A DNA stretch of 64,000 nt from an uncultured Collinsella sp. (GTDB taxonomy: Bacteria; Actinomycetota; Coriobacteriia; Coriobacteriales; Coriobacteriaceae). This document shows, one piece after another, positions 35,080 to 42,757 of this stretch. The position numbers and the translations under genes are program-made. The first letter of the stretch is position 1, and every line of letters begins with the position of its first letter. The notes under the pieces were generated by a model, which was given only the letters and a program-made list of their open reading frames with translations, was not told the origin of the DNA and searched no databases. The stretch spans positions 1 through 64,000 of the forward strand of contig UQDE01000006.1 of NCBI GenBank assembly GCA_900539735.1, read 5' to 3'.

Positions 35080-35973
35080 CTAGAGCAAAGTGACGCTAAA
35101 GCTGCGGACGTCCGTCTCGCCCGGCGCCAGCGTAATGGTGTTGGCCTTGTGCTCAAAAACGTCGTCCTCGGTGTCCATGGTGGTGTGACCGGTCCAAGGC
35201 TCGAGTGCCACAAACGGAGCGTCGTTGGCGGCAGACCACACGCCAATGTACTTAAAGCCCTCAAAGTCGATCTTGACGCCGTGGCCCGACTTGCGGCCGC
35301 GCAGCGTGAGCGTGGAGCCCGGGGTATCGGTGAACATGATGGCGTCGTTATCGAAGCTGCGGTGCGTGATGGGCAGCACGTCCGAGTTATCGGGAGCCTT
35401 GTAGCTGCCCTCGAACGTCATAAGACCGTCGGGCGTGATGATGGGAGCCTCGTTAGTCCAAGCCTCGGTAAACGCCAGCTCGTAATCCTCGAATGCCTCG
35501 TCCTCGGCACCGGGAGCCGGTACGTTAAACGCAGGGTGGCCGCCCACCGAGAACGGCAGGTCCACGTCGCCGGTATTGGTGACGGCAAAGGTCTGCGTGA
35601 GGATGGCGTCGCCGGTCAGGGCATAGGTCATGTTGAGCTTAAAGTGGAACGGAAAGGCCTTGAGCGACTCGGACGTGTCGGTGATCTCGTACGTTACCGA
35701 GGAGCCGTCCTCCGAAACCTCGACCAGCTTGTGCTCGACGATGCGCGCGAGTCCGTGGCGCGGCATCTCGCAGGTGCCGGCCGCAGACGTTGCCGTGTTG
35801 TTGCGCAGCGAGCCCACAATGGGGAACAGGATGGGCGCATGCTTGCCCCAAAAGGCGGGGTCGCCCTGCCACAGATACTCGTTGCCGTTGAGAGCAAGGC
35901 TCGTGAGCTGGGCGCCCATGGAATCGATGGCCGCGGTGAGGCCGCCGCGCTTGATGGTAGTGACGGTAGACAT
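35080..35973 (-). CDS. Aldose 1-epimerase family protein (LacX-like)
   Basis: A 297-aa galactose-mutarotase-fold protein predicted to interconvert sugar anomers. The ATG at 35973 has GGAGGAAG upstream. Visible family segments are LFPIVGSLRNN, MPRHGLARI (catalytic-type His), PFSVGGHPAFNVP (second His) and the C-terminal FVALEPWTGHTTMDTEDD (catalytic Glu). The substrate sugar is not known. It stands alone between the transporter operon and the hypothetical membrane protein. Confidence 0.85.
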   Translation of the reverse strand: MSTVTTIKRGGLTAAIDSMGAQLTSLALNGNEYLWQGDPAFWGKHAPILFPIVGSLRNNTATSAAGTCEMPRHGLARIVEHKLVEVSEDGSSVTYEITDTSESLKAFPFHFKLNMTYALTGDAILTQTFAVTNTGDVDLPFSVGGHPAFNVPAPGAEDEAFEDYELAFTEAWTNEAPIITPDGLMTFEGSYKAPDNSDVLPITHRSFDNDAIMFTDTPGSTLTLRGRKSGHGVKIDFEGFKYIGVWSAANDAPFVALEPWTGHTTMDTEDDVFEHKANTITLAPGETDVRSFSVTLL

Positions 35974-36086
35974 GCTACTTCCTCCAAAAGTAAACAATAG
36001 TGTCGAGGGCTATTGTCCCACTCTTGGCGGCGGGACGGGACGGCAGGCGATTATTGAGTAGCCATAGCGGAATGAGCGGCGAGCGC

Positions 36087-36956
36087 CTACTGGGTATCTA
36101 CGTAAAGGTCAAACCCGCCCTGTGGCGTGGTGTCGACCGTATCGGGCGCCTGCGAGTTAAAGCTCACGGGAACCATGCGCTTTGAGGCACGGAAGCGCGT
36201 GCCGTCGGTGGCGACGGGCGGTTCATCGACGGTGAGCTCGTAGTCGCCGGGCTTAAGTTCGATGCCGTCACCAGCGGAATTGACGTATTGATACTCGTCA
36301 ATCGTCTGCCCTTTGAGCGTGCGCCCCACGATGTGGATGAGCATTTTGCTGTCGCCGCGCGCGGTGTCCCACGTCGCGCCGTCCTTGACCTCGACCGACA
36401 CATGTACCGAGCGCGTGCGGCCGAGCGATTGCTCGACAGACATCTCGACCTTGGCGGCGTCTTTTCGCTGCTGCTCGACATGGCTCCAGACGTTTCCAAT
36501 TACCGAGCATGCGATAACGCCGGCCATGAAGGCGATAAGGATGGGGCCAAGCGGAGAGCGACGTCCTGCATCTTCCTCGCGAGACAGATTGGGGCGACGT
36601 GTGGGCGCGGGCGCCTGGGCGCCCTGCGAGGGCACGTCGAGAATGCTGAAGGATGCCGTGCTGTCGGGGTCGATCGTGTGACGCAGCTGCGGGGTCTTTG
36701 CCGGCGAGATCGACATGTCGGCTGGCTCGCCGAGCGTGGCCGTAGCGTCGGCCTTGGCCTCGTCTGCCTCGGCCTGGGCCCAAGCTTGTTCGAAGGTCAG
36801 GGGCTCGACAGGGTCGAGGCCGGCGTCCGAGTCGGCGGCGACGTCGTTGCCGGTCTCGTCCTCGTCGCTCGACACGTCACGCGACGCGGGCTCGTCCCAC
36901 CCCTCGTCCGGAGCCTCGCCCTCGCTATACCACCATTCAAAGTTATCGATATCCAT
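36087..36956 (-). CDS. Hypothetical membrane-anchored protein with long acidic cytoplasmic tail
   Basis: I do not recognise this family. The 289 residues comprise an acidic, low-complexity N-terminal region (about 1-125, many Asp, Glu, Ala), a basic stretch, one membrane helix at about 137-157 (PLGPILIAFMAGVIACSVIG), and an extracellular part of about 130 residues that reads as beta-rich (VHVSVEVKDGATWD, PGDYELTVDEPP). The topology suggests an N-in, C-out protein. It has no signal peptide, no close partner gene, and its own promoter region is shared with the MFS gene across 260 bases. Confidence 0.75.
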   Translation of the reverse strand: MDIDNFEWWYSEGEAPDEGWDEPASRDVSSDEDETGNDVAADSDAGLDPVEPLTFEQAWAQAEADEAKADATATLGEPADMSISPAKTPQLRHTIDPDSTASFSILDVPSQGAQAPAPTRRPNLSREEDAGRRSPLGPILIAFMAGVIACSVIGNVWSHVEQQRKDAAKVEMSVEQSLGRTRSVHVSVEVKDGATWDTARGDSKMLIHIVGRTLKGQTIDEYQYVNSAGDGIELKPGDYELTVDEPPVATDGTRFRASKRMVPVSFNSQAPDTVDTTPQGGFDLYVDTQ

Positions 36957-37042
36957 ACGGGGCGCCCCTTAGGCCTCGCAAATAAACACTCGCTAGCCTT
37001 ATACCCCCAGACGGCACCGAAGCTCACCCGCGCCGAACACGA

Positions 37043-37107
37043 AAACCGTCACAACATTCGACGCTTTTCCTCGATTTCGAGATTTTCATCGAATGTTGTG
37101 ATGGTTT
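37043..37107. repeat. 65-bp inverted repeat upstream of the MFS gene
   Basis: Left arm 37043-37061 and right arm 37089-37107 pair over 19 bases with one G-U (core CACAACATTCGA). The 27-base middle holds a smaller hairpin CTCGA-TT-TCGAG. It has no T run. Confidence 0.75.
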
Positions 37108-37127
37108 GGGCGACTGGCCGGCAGCGC

Positions 37128-37160
37128 AATGTGACAAAGGGACTGCCCCTTTGTCACATT
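37128..37160. repeat. TGTGACAAAGGG palindrome, copy 1
   Basis: AATGTGACAAAGGG and CCCTTTGTCACATT flank the loop ACTGC, giving 14 perfect pairs. Other members are at 39065, 40613 and 51479. Confidence 0.8.
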
Positions 37161-37217
37161 CTGTTAGAGTTGCAGGGATTGAATCCCGCTTATTCATGCG
37201 ACATTGGAGTGACAACC

Positions 37218-38459
37218 TTGACCGCCGCAACCACGCCTAAAAGTAAGTCAACCGCCGCCGCGCTCTCCCCCGCGCGCACCAAGCTCTGCCTGGCGCTGCT
37301 CGTGCTGTTGGGATTCTCGCTCGGCTGCTCCGAGTTCGTGGTCATCGGCATCGAAAGTGACTTGGCAACGGAACTCGGCGTATCGCTTGCCACCGCAGGC
37401 CAACTTATTAGCGTGTTCGCACTGGTCTACGCTATCGCGACGCCGGTGCTCGCGCTCAGCACGGGGCGTTTTCGCCGCTACCAGCTGCTCGTGTGCTACA
37501 GCATCGTCTTTGTGCTCGGCAACCTGGTCATGGCGTTGGCGCCCAACTTCCAGGTGCTGTTCATCTCGCGCATCATCCTGGGCTCCGTCTCGGGCGCACT
37601 GCTCGCCGTGGGCGTGACGTACATCCCCGAGCTGCTGTCCCCGCAGCAAACTTCGCTTGCCATCTCGGTGGTATATGGTGCGTTTTCCGTGGCAATGGTC
37701 TTTGTAACCTCGATTGGCAAGTTTGTGGCCGACACGCTCGACTGGCACGTGGCCATGTACGGCACGCTGACCTTTGCCGTTTTGATCTGCAGCGCGCTCG
37801 TGGCGTTTATGCCTCGCGCCGGGCAGACCGATGAGCCCGCCACCTTCCGCGAGCAGGCGGGGCTACTACGCGAGCCGAGCATCGTCACCGGCATGCTCAT
37901 CTTTTTGTTTGGCGTGGGGTCGGTCTACGTTTTCTATGGCTACGTGACGCCTTATCTTGAGCAGGTGCTGGGCATGGGCACGGTCGACGCCAGTACCACG
38001 CTCATGGCCTACGGCGTGTTCTGCCTGATCTCGAACATCCTGGGCGGATGGATCGATGCGCGCTTTGGCATGAAGGCGCTACTCGTGACGTTTGTGCTGC
38101 AGGCCGCAGCGTTACTCGGACTGTTTGCTGTGGGCGGCACCATGCCGCTCGCGCTGGTCTTTGTCTTTAGCCTGGCGCTGCTCATGTACCTGTTCTCGGT
38201 GTCGTGCATCACGCACTTTATGGACGTGGCACGCAGCCGCCATCCCAAGTCGATGGTACTCGCAAGTTCGGTTGAGCCCATGGCGTTTAACGTCGGCATC
38301 TCGTTTGGCACCGCAGTGGGCGGCGCCGTGGTAAGCAGCGTTGGCATTGCATATGTAGGCGCAGTGGGTGCCGCGTTCTCGCTTGTGGCCTGGGTGCTTA
38401 CGCTGGTGACGATTAAGTTGGCTCGCTGGGAACGCAAGAGGGCGATGGCGCAGGCGTAG
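37218..38459 (+). CDS. Major facilitator superfamily transporter (DHA1/AraJ-like exporter)
   Basis: 413 aa with twelve predicted membrane helices. I chose TTG at 37218 because GGAG lies eight bases upstream and the membrane domain starts soon after; the frame stays open for 930 bases further 5' but lacks coding character there. Helix 1 LCLALLVLLGFSLGCSEFVV and the loop 2-3 region LALSTGRFRRYQLL fit sugar-efflux or drug-proton antiporters of the AraJ/Bcr group, and the second half has LGGWIDARFGMK. The substrate is unknown. The phosphatase gene follows 45 bases later. Confidence 0.85.
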   Translation: MTAATTPKSKSTAAALSPARTKLCLALLVLLGFSLGCSEFVVIGIESDLATELGVSLATAGQLISVFALVYAIATPVLALSTGRFRRYQLLVCYSIVFVLGNLVMALAPNFQVLFISRIILGSVSGALLAVGVTYIPELLSPQQTSLAISVVYGAFSVAMVFVTSIGKFVADTLDWHVAMYGTLTFAVLICSALVAFMPRAGQTDEPATFREQAGLLREPSIVTGMLIFLFGVGSVYVFYGYVTPYLEQVLGMGTVDASTTLMAYGVFCLISNILGGWIDARFGMKALLVTFVLQAAALLGLFAVGGTMPLALVFVFSLALLMYLFSVSCITHFMDVARSRHPKSMVLASSVEPMAFNVGISFGTAVGGAVVSSVGIAYVGAVGAAFSLVAWVLTLVTIKLARWERKRAMAQA

Positions 38460-38504
38460 ATGCGATACTCGAGCTCGATGATGGCGATCGAAAGGAAACC
38501 GCAT

Positions 38505-38951
38505 ATGCAACGTGTACTGTTTATCTGTTATGGAAATATCTGTCGCTCGACGATGGCTGAGTCCGTGTTTACCGAGCTAGTGCGCCGCGCTGGGCGCGAG
38601 GTGGAGTTTGTCATTGACTCCGCTGCGACCTCAACTGAGGAGATCGGCAACCCGCCGCATCATGGCACGGTCGCCAAGCTGCGTGAAGTCGGGATTCCCG
38701 TCGTTGCGCACCGTGCCCGCCAGGTGCGTCGCGCGGAGTATGGCGACTGGGACCACATTGTCTATATGGACGACGAGAACGCCCGCGGCCTGTACCGAAT
38801 TTTTGGGAAGGACCCCGATGGCAAGATCTCGCGCCTGCTCGATTGGACCGATCGTCCCGGCGACGTGGCCGATCCCTGGTACACCGGTAACTTCGATGCC
38901 ACCTACCGCGATGTGCTCGCCGGCTGCACCGCTATGCTCGAGCAGTTATAG
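38505..38951 (+). CDS. Low-molecular-weight protein-tyrosine phosphatase
   Basis: A 148-aa cytoplasmic phosphatase. The P-loop C-x5-R-S is CYGNICRS (Cys8 to Arg14), with Tyr where Leu is common, and the general-acid Asp is in DPWYTG near the C-terminus. The ATG at 38505 has GAAAGGAAA upstream. Family members dephosphorylate small substrates or tyrosine kinases of capsule export. No such kinase is encoded nearby, so the target is open. Confidence 0.9.
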   Translation: MQRVLFICYGNICRSTMAESVFTELVRRAGREVEFVIDSAATSTEEIGNPPHHGTVAKLREVGIPVVAHRARQVRRAEYGDWDHIVYMDDENARGLYRIFGKDPDGKISRLLDWTDRPGDVADPWYTGNFDATYRDVLAGCTAMLEQL

Positions 38952-38996
38952 GCAAGCGAGCACGCGGACGCACGTGCTACGCCATCGGCATAAAAC

Positions 38997-39060
38997 GAGC
39001 GTGGATGATCTCCCACTTTGAGCGTTCAAGCGCGCTCTAAACGGGAGAAAATCCACACTC
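38997..39060. repeat. 64-bp imperfect inverted repeat downstream of the phosphatase gene
   Basis: Arms 38997-39024 and 39033-39060 match at 22 of 28 positions (cores GTGGAT, TCTCCC and GAGCG). It lies between convergent genes with no T run. Confidence 0.7.
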
Positions 39061-39064
39061 ATGA

Positions 39065-39095
39065 ATGTGACAAAGGGACTGTCCCTTTGTCACAT
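39065..39095. repeat. TGTGACAAAGGG palindrome, copy 2
   Basis: ATGTGACAAAGGG and CCCTTTGTCACAT flank ACTGT. It lies 12 bases from the end of AAA locus 2. Confidence 0.8.
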
Positions 39096-39107
39096 CCGGG
39101 ACTGGCC

Positions 39108-40469
39108 CTAGACCGGCTTGACCTCCAGCTTTATCCCCTCGGCGCAGGAGTCGCCCAAAACATCCGAAAGGGCCCAGGTCGCATATAGCGGCAAATAGAG
39201 AGCCGCTCCGTTGCGCTCAACGTTGCCTTTCGAGAAAACAATCCCGAGCCTTACGCCATATTCAGCCGTATCAAGCACATGACCGAGCGCAGCGTGCGCG
39301 TGGTAATAGGAGCCCGATTTAACCTCGATCGGAACAGCCGTCCCATCCGGTCCATCGACCACAAAGTCCACTTCACCGCGCTTTTTTGTCTGATAGTAGT
39401 AAAGCTGGCGATTTTGGGCAGCCAGCTGCTGGGCCACCACGTTTTCGTAAATGCCGCCCAGATTGTGCTCCTTGCTATCAAGATACGCCGCTTGGGCGAC
39501 TCCAACGGGGTAGCGCGCCATCAACATGCCCGTATCCGATTGGTATAGCTTGAACTGCGATGGCCGTGCCGTCTTGAGCAGGGGCGACTTTGGCTCGGTT
39601 ACGATATCGGCTTTGAGAGCAACGCCGGCATCGGCAAGCCAGACAAAATCTCGCTGGTACTTCTCGTAGTGAGCCTTGGGGTCAATGGAATTGAGCACGA
39701 AACGCTTGTGTTCGCCCTCAAGCATAATGGGGAGCTGATCGTAGATGCTCTGCACCTGAAAGGCACGCCCGCTTGCATACTTGGAAATATCCCGTCGGTA
39801 CTGTTCGTTGAGCTCGGACTGTAGCTGACGAACAGAGGCAAGGTCGCCCTGCGTGTCAAGGAAACGCTGCACGACCTCCGGCATTCCGCCGACAACGGTA
39901 TAGGTCCTGAAGTTTGCCATCATCGCGTCATGAATGTAATCAGGAATGGGCCTCTCGCTGATACACGCGTCACGTATCGTTTGGAGAGCCCCCTCGCTCA
40001 CCCCGGTTGCCCAGCAAAACTCCTCAAAATCGAGCGGGAACATCCTAAGCTCGTGGACATACCCCACGGGATAGGACCTGACGCCCTTGAACTGAGTCCC
40101 GAGCATTGACCCCGAAAACGCCCAGCGGCACCTCCCGTCCTCAACAAGGAACTTTGCCATCGTCATGATGTCGGGGGCCTCTTGGACCTCATCGATAAAC
40201 ACGAGCGTTTTGCCTGGTGCAATCGACTTTCCCGAAAGAAGCGTCACCCTGCTGATGAAATCATCGGCATCCCGCGCCTCGAGAAGAGCATCTTTTGCCT
40301 GGCGATTTTCCATGAGGTTAAGCTCGATGTAGGTTGCATGGTTGGCTTTGCCAAATGCGCGAATCGAATAGCTTTTGCCAATCTGGCGAGAACCCGTAAT
40401 GAACAAGGCCTTTTGCTCGGAAGACTTCAGCCAACGCTCCAGCTCTGCCGCTATTTTCCTGCGCAGCAT
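39108..40469 (-). CDS. AAA ATPase with C-terminal DUF4143 (PD-(D/E)XK-like) domain, locus 2
   Basis: A 453-aa paralogue of 21754-23067. Walker A is GSRQIGKS (26-33), Walker B TLVFIDEVQE, then WAFSGSMLGT. The DUF4143 part ends with GEVDFVVD and VPIEVKSG, again a D...ExK nuclease-like pattern. The start at 40469 has GAGGAGAG and aligns with locus 1 (MLRRK in both). Three direct repeats at 33-bp spacing lie 24 bases upstream. The proteins are clearly diverged, so this is not a recent duplication. The biological role of the class is unknown; published family labels do not settle it. Confidence 0.87.
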   Translation of the reverse strand: MLRRKIAAELERWLKSSEQKALFITGSRQIGKSYSIRAFGKANHATYIELNLMENRQAKDALLEARDADDFISRVTLLSGKSIAPGKTLVFIDEVQEAPDIMTMAKFLVEDGRCRWAFSGSMLGTQFKGVRSYPVGYVHELRMFPLDFEEFCWATGVSEGALQTIRDACISERPIPDYIHDAMMANFRTYTVVGGMPEVVQRFLDTQGDLASVRQLQSELNEQYRRDISKYASGRAFQVQSIYDQLPIMLEGEHKRFVLNSIDPKAHYEKYQRDFVWLADAGVALKADIVTEPKSPLLKTARPSQFKLYQSDTGMLMARYPVGVAQAAYLDSKEHNLGGIYENVVAQQLAAQNRQLYYYQTKKRGEVDFVVDGPDGTAVPIEVKSGSYYHAHAALGHVLDTAEYGVRLGIVFSKGNVERNGAALYLPLYATWALSDVLGDSCAEGIKLEVKPV

Positions 40470-40493
40470 AGGCTCTCTCCTCAGTGTCATCAA

Positions 40494-40578
40494 ATGAAAT
40501 GCAAAGTTTTATACGCTTGATTATCGATGAAACGCAGAGTTTTTAGAACCTAAAATCAAATGAAATGCAGAGATTTGA
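40494..40578. repeat. Three direct repeats at exactly 33-bp spacing upstream of AAA locus 2
   Basis: ATGAAAYGCARAGTTTT begins at 40494, 40527 and 40560. Spacers vary. The interior TGCA-RAG-TTTT resembles the TGCAGCTTTT of the array before locus 1. The nearest copy lies 24 bases from the start codon, matching the geometry at locus 1. Confidence 0.85.
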
Positions 40579-40612
40579 GATTATAAGCAAAAGAAGGGGC
40601 ACCACCGGCGAT

Positions 40613-40641
40613 TGTGGCAAAGGGGCTGTCCCTTTGCCACA
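40613..40641. repeat. TGTGGCAAAGGG palindrome, copy 3
   Basis: TGTGGCAAAGGG and CCCTTTGCCACA flank GCTGT. The A-to-G and T-to-C changes in the two arms, relative to copies 1 and 2, preserve pairing. Confidence 0.78.
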
Positions 40642-40651
40642 TTGCGCTCGA

Positions 40652-40981
40652 CTACTCGTCAACGATCTCGGCAAGCCAGACGTTCAGCGTATCGACTTCG
40701 GGGCAGCAGAACTTTGCCGTGCCGGGCTCGTTTCCAGGCACGGTCCCGCCATAGCGCAGGATATCGATATAGGGAAAGCCCACATGGCAGGCCATGGCGC
40801 ACATCTTGCCGCGGTCTCGGTCGAAGTCAAAAACGTCGCCCGGCTTGTGACCATGGTGACAACGGCACGCACCCAGCTGGTCCACGCAGCTCACGCGGAT
40901 ACGCGGACGCTTGCCACGCGACGCGCCGAGCGGCTTGCTCTCGCCCGCAGGCCTGATGCCGCCCTCGCCGGCGTTACTCAT
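40652..40981 (-). CDS. TIGR04076-like small cysteine-rich protein
   Basis: 109 aa, function unknown. It has the layout of the TIGR04076 family: a basic N-terminal strand (PRIRVSCVDQLGACRCHHGH), KPGDVFDFD, an MCAMACH segment where family members have a Cys-Pro-Ala-like helix, then LRYGGTVP and a closing CCPEVDTLNVWL. Five or more cysteines and clustered histidines suggest metal or redox function, which is inference. Its start overlaps the end of the kinase-like gene by eight bases, so the two are translationally coupled. Confidence 0.7.
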   Translation of the reverse strand: MSNAGEGGIRPAGESKPLGASRGKRPRIRVSCVDQLGACRCHHGHKPGDVFDFDRDRGKMCAMACHVGFPYIDILRYGGTVPGNEPGTAKFCCPEVDTLNVWLAEIVDE

Positions 40982-41798
40982 GGTCGATCACATCCAGGCA
41001 GGCCTCGATGGGAAGGCCGGCGGACTTGTCTTCCTGGTCGGCATTGCGCTCGATAAGCTCGGCTACCACGCGCATGGCATCGCTCGTCGCGCGCTGCAGG
41101 CTCCAACCAGCCATAACGCGGCCGACAAGCACCGCCGAGAACGTGTCGCCCGTGCCCGGGAAGTAAACCGGGATCAGGTCGAAGGGAATCGTGAAGTACT
41201 CCCCCGCCACATGGTCGTAACCGATGACGACATTCGCACCGTCGACCACAGCGCTCGTAATGACCACCGACTTGGCGCCCAGGGCACGCACGGCATCCAC
41301 AAGAGCGCGGCCCTCATCGGGCGTGATTTGCTCGGCAATGGGCGCATCGGTAAGCAGGCACGCCTCGGTGTAGTTTGGCACCGCATAGTCGGCGCACTCG
41401 AGCAGGCTGCGCATGAGACCGATCGTGGACTCGGGCACGCCGGCGTAGAGCTTGCCGTTGTCGCCCATGATGGGATCGACGAAAACCTTAGTGCCCTTTT
41501 GCGCGCGGCGGTGGCAGAAGTCCGAAATGATGCGCGTCTCTTCCTCGGTCACGATAAAGCCGGTCGAGATGGCGTCGAACTCAAAGCCGAGCTCCTCCCA
41601 GATAGCGAGGCTTTGGCGCACGTACTCCGTGGTGTCGTGGATGTAGAACTTGGGATAGTTGAGCGTATCGGACACAAGTGCCGTCGGCAGGTTATGGATA
41701 CGGTAGCCCATGTGCGACAGCACCGGCAGCATGGCGGAAAGCGCGACCTTGCCGTAGCCGCACATATCGTTGATCAACAGCAGCTGAGTGTTCTTCAT
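40974..41798 (-). CDS. Pyridoxamine/pyridoxal kinase-like protein (PdxY/ThiD fold)
   Basis: A 274-aa ribokinase-fold kinase, probably phosphorylating a vitamin B6 vitamer in the cytoplasm. The ATG at 41798 has GGGGGA upstream. Features are the opening NDMCGYGKVALSAMLPVLSHMG, DPIMGDNGKLYAG for substrate and metal, and the anion-hole motif PGTGDTFSAVLVG with the catalytic Asp. The downstream TIGR04076-like gene is coupled to it. A hydroxymethylpyrimidine substrate cannot be excluded. Confidence 0.85.
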   Translation of the reverse strand: MKNTQLLLINDMCGYGKVALSAMLPVLSHMGYRIHNLPTALVSDTLNYPKFYIHDTTEYVRQSLAIWEELGFEFDAISTGFIVTEEETRIISDFCHRRAQKGTKVFVDPIMGDNGKLYAGVPESTIGLMRSLLECADYAVPNYTEACLLTDAPIAEQITPDEGRALVDAVRALGAKSVVITSAVVDGANVVIGYDHVAGEYFTIPFDLIPVYFPGTGDTFSAVLVGRVMAGWSLQRATSDAMRVVAELIERNADQEDKSAGLPIEACLDVIDHE

Positions 41799-41930
41799 GA
41801 GAGTCCCCCTTGGGTCGGGCGCGGCACGATGGCGCCATAGTGCAACTAAGTGTAGCGCAGGGGAAGTTGTGAACGGCGCTGGCGCCGCGGAGGCCACATT
41901 GTTGCGGAAAGGTTACGGGAAGGAGGAAGT

Positions 41931-41986
41931 TAGTCATTGGGGACGTTCTTGTTTGACTAGTCATTTAAGAACGTCCCCAACGACTA
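41931..41986. repeat. Full copy of the GGGGACGTTCTT palindrome family
   Basis: GGGGACGTTCTT (41939-41950), GACTAGTC (41955-41962) and AAGAACGTCCCC (41967-41978) within TAGTCA...CGACTA. It lies directly before structured element copy D. Confidence 0.8.
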
Positions 41987-41987
41987 T

Positions 41988-42149
41988 CGCAGGTTGAGGA
42001 CGGACAGCGAAAACGCTCCTAAGCGAGCAAGGTGGCGTGAAAGAGGAGGGCATAGGCCTTGTGGCCATGCCCGACGATTGAACGCCAGATTGCCGCTTAG
42101 GAACGTTTGCAGCGTCGGCCGGTTACGGCGTTTGGTAAAACGCCGTAAC
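41988..42149. repeat. Structured intergenic element, copy D (full length)
   Basis: Helix A: CGCTCCTAAGCG 42014-42025 with CGCTTAGGAACG 42094-42105 (one mismatch). A GGCGT/ACGCC helix sits inside. Helix C: GGGCAT, bulged A, GGCC-TTGT-GGCC, ATGCCC at 42048-42072. Helix D: GTTACGGCGTTT with AAACGCCGTAAC around GGTA at 42122-42149. Unlike copies A-C it lies between divergent genes and does not abut a stop codon. Confidence 0.78.
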
Positions 42150-42166
42150 TATATAAGTTTGGTACC

Positions 42167-42229
42167 TTGACATTCTTGTTTAGCACTCCTAGATTAGTTA
42201 GGCACAAAACAATCCCACTACCTAACTAA
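42167..42229 (+). promoter_or_regulatory. Promoter and palindromic operator of the marR-ABC exporter operon
   Basis: TTGACA (42167-42172), 17 bases, TAGATT (42190-42195). The arms TTAGTTAGG (42194-42202) and CCTAACTAA (42221-42229) form a perfect 9-bp inverted repeat that overlaps the -10 box and start site. This is the expected place for autorepression by the MarR protein. Confidence 0.75.
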
Positions 42230-42250
42230 AGAAAGGAGCGATACGAATTC

Positions 42251-42757
42251 ATGTGCGATGAACCCCTTAACCTTCGTCCGCACGAGCCCGGCGGCGACCC
42301 GTCGCAGCCGGCAGACGTGCCCGAAGCAGTTAACGGCGAAGACAAGCTCGCCAAGCGCATCCTGAGCGGCCTAGGCTTTTGCGGCCACTACATGCACTTT
42401 CACGGCGGCGGCGTGTCCGGCAAGGCGCCCATCGTCTGCCTGCTTGCCAAGCAGGAAAATGGCGAGATGTCGCAGCAGGAACTCGGCATGCACTTCGACC
42501 TCAAGCCGGGGTCGCTTTCCGAAATCCTGTCCAAGCTCGAGTGCGCCGGCATCATCGAGCGCAGCCGCAATCCAAAAGATCGCCGGCAGCTCACCATTCG
42601 CCTGACCGAGATCGGCTGGGAGAAGGCCCGCATCGACCAAGCCGCCCGCATCCGCTTTAGAGAGCAGGCCTTTAGTGCCCTCAACCACGACGAGCGTGAA
42701 CAGCTTGCCGAGATGCTCGAGAAAATCCGCGTAACCTGGGAGGAACTGGATGATTAA
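42251..42757 (+). CDS. MarR family transcriptional regulator
   Basis: A 168-aa winged-helix repressor. After an unstructured N-terminal tail of about 40 residues comes the DNA-binding part, QQELGMHFDLKPGSLSEILS then the wing SRNPKDRRQLTIRLTEIGWE, typical of MarR. It is first in an operon with two ABC exporter genes and ends inside the first of them (8-base overlap). It most likely represses its own operon through the palindrome at 42194-42229 and is released by an exporter substrate; the ligand is unknown. Confidence 0.9.
   Translation: MCDEPLNLRPHEPGGDPSQPADVPEAVNGEDKLAKRILSGLGFCGHYMHFHGGGVSGKAPIVCLLAKQENGEMSQQELGMHFDLKPGSLSEILSKLECAGIIERSRNPKDRRQLTIRLTEIGWEKARIDQAARIRFREQAFSALNHDEREQLAEMLEKIRVTWEELDD

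Noticed and set aside
37128..37160. TGTGACAAAGGG palindromes as intrinsic terminators
   Set aside because: No T run follows in either direction, and the copy at 51479 lies between two genes that appear to be co-transcribed.
36288..37217. N-terminal 310 residues of a 723-aa plus-strand frame leading into the MFS transporter
   Set aside because: It lies antisense to the hypothetical membrane protein gene, has no transporter character and crosses two intergenic palindromes. A TTG with a ribosome-binding site at 37218 explains the true start.
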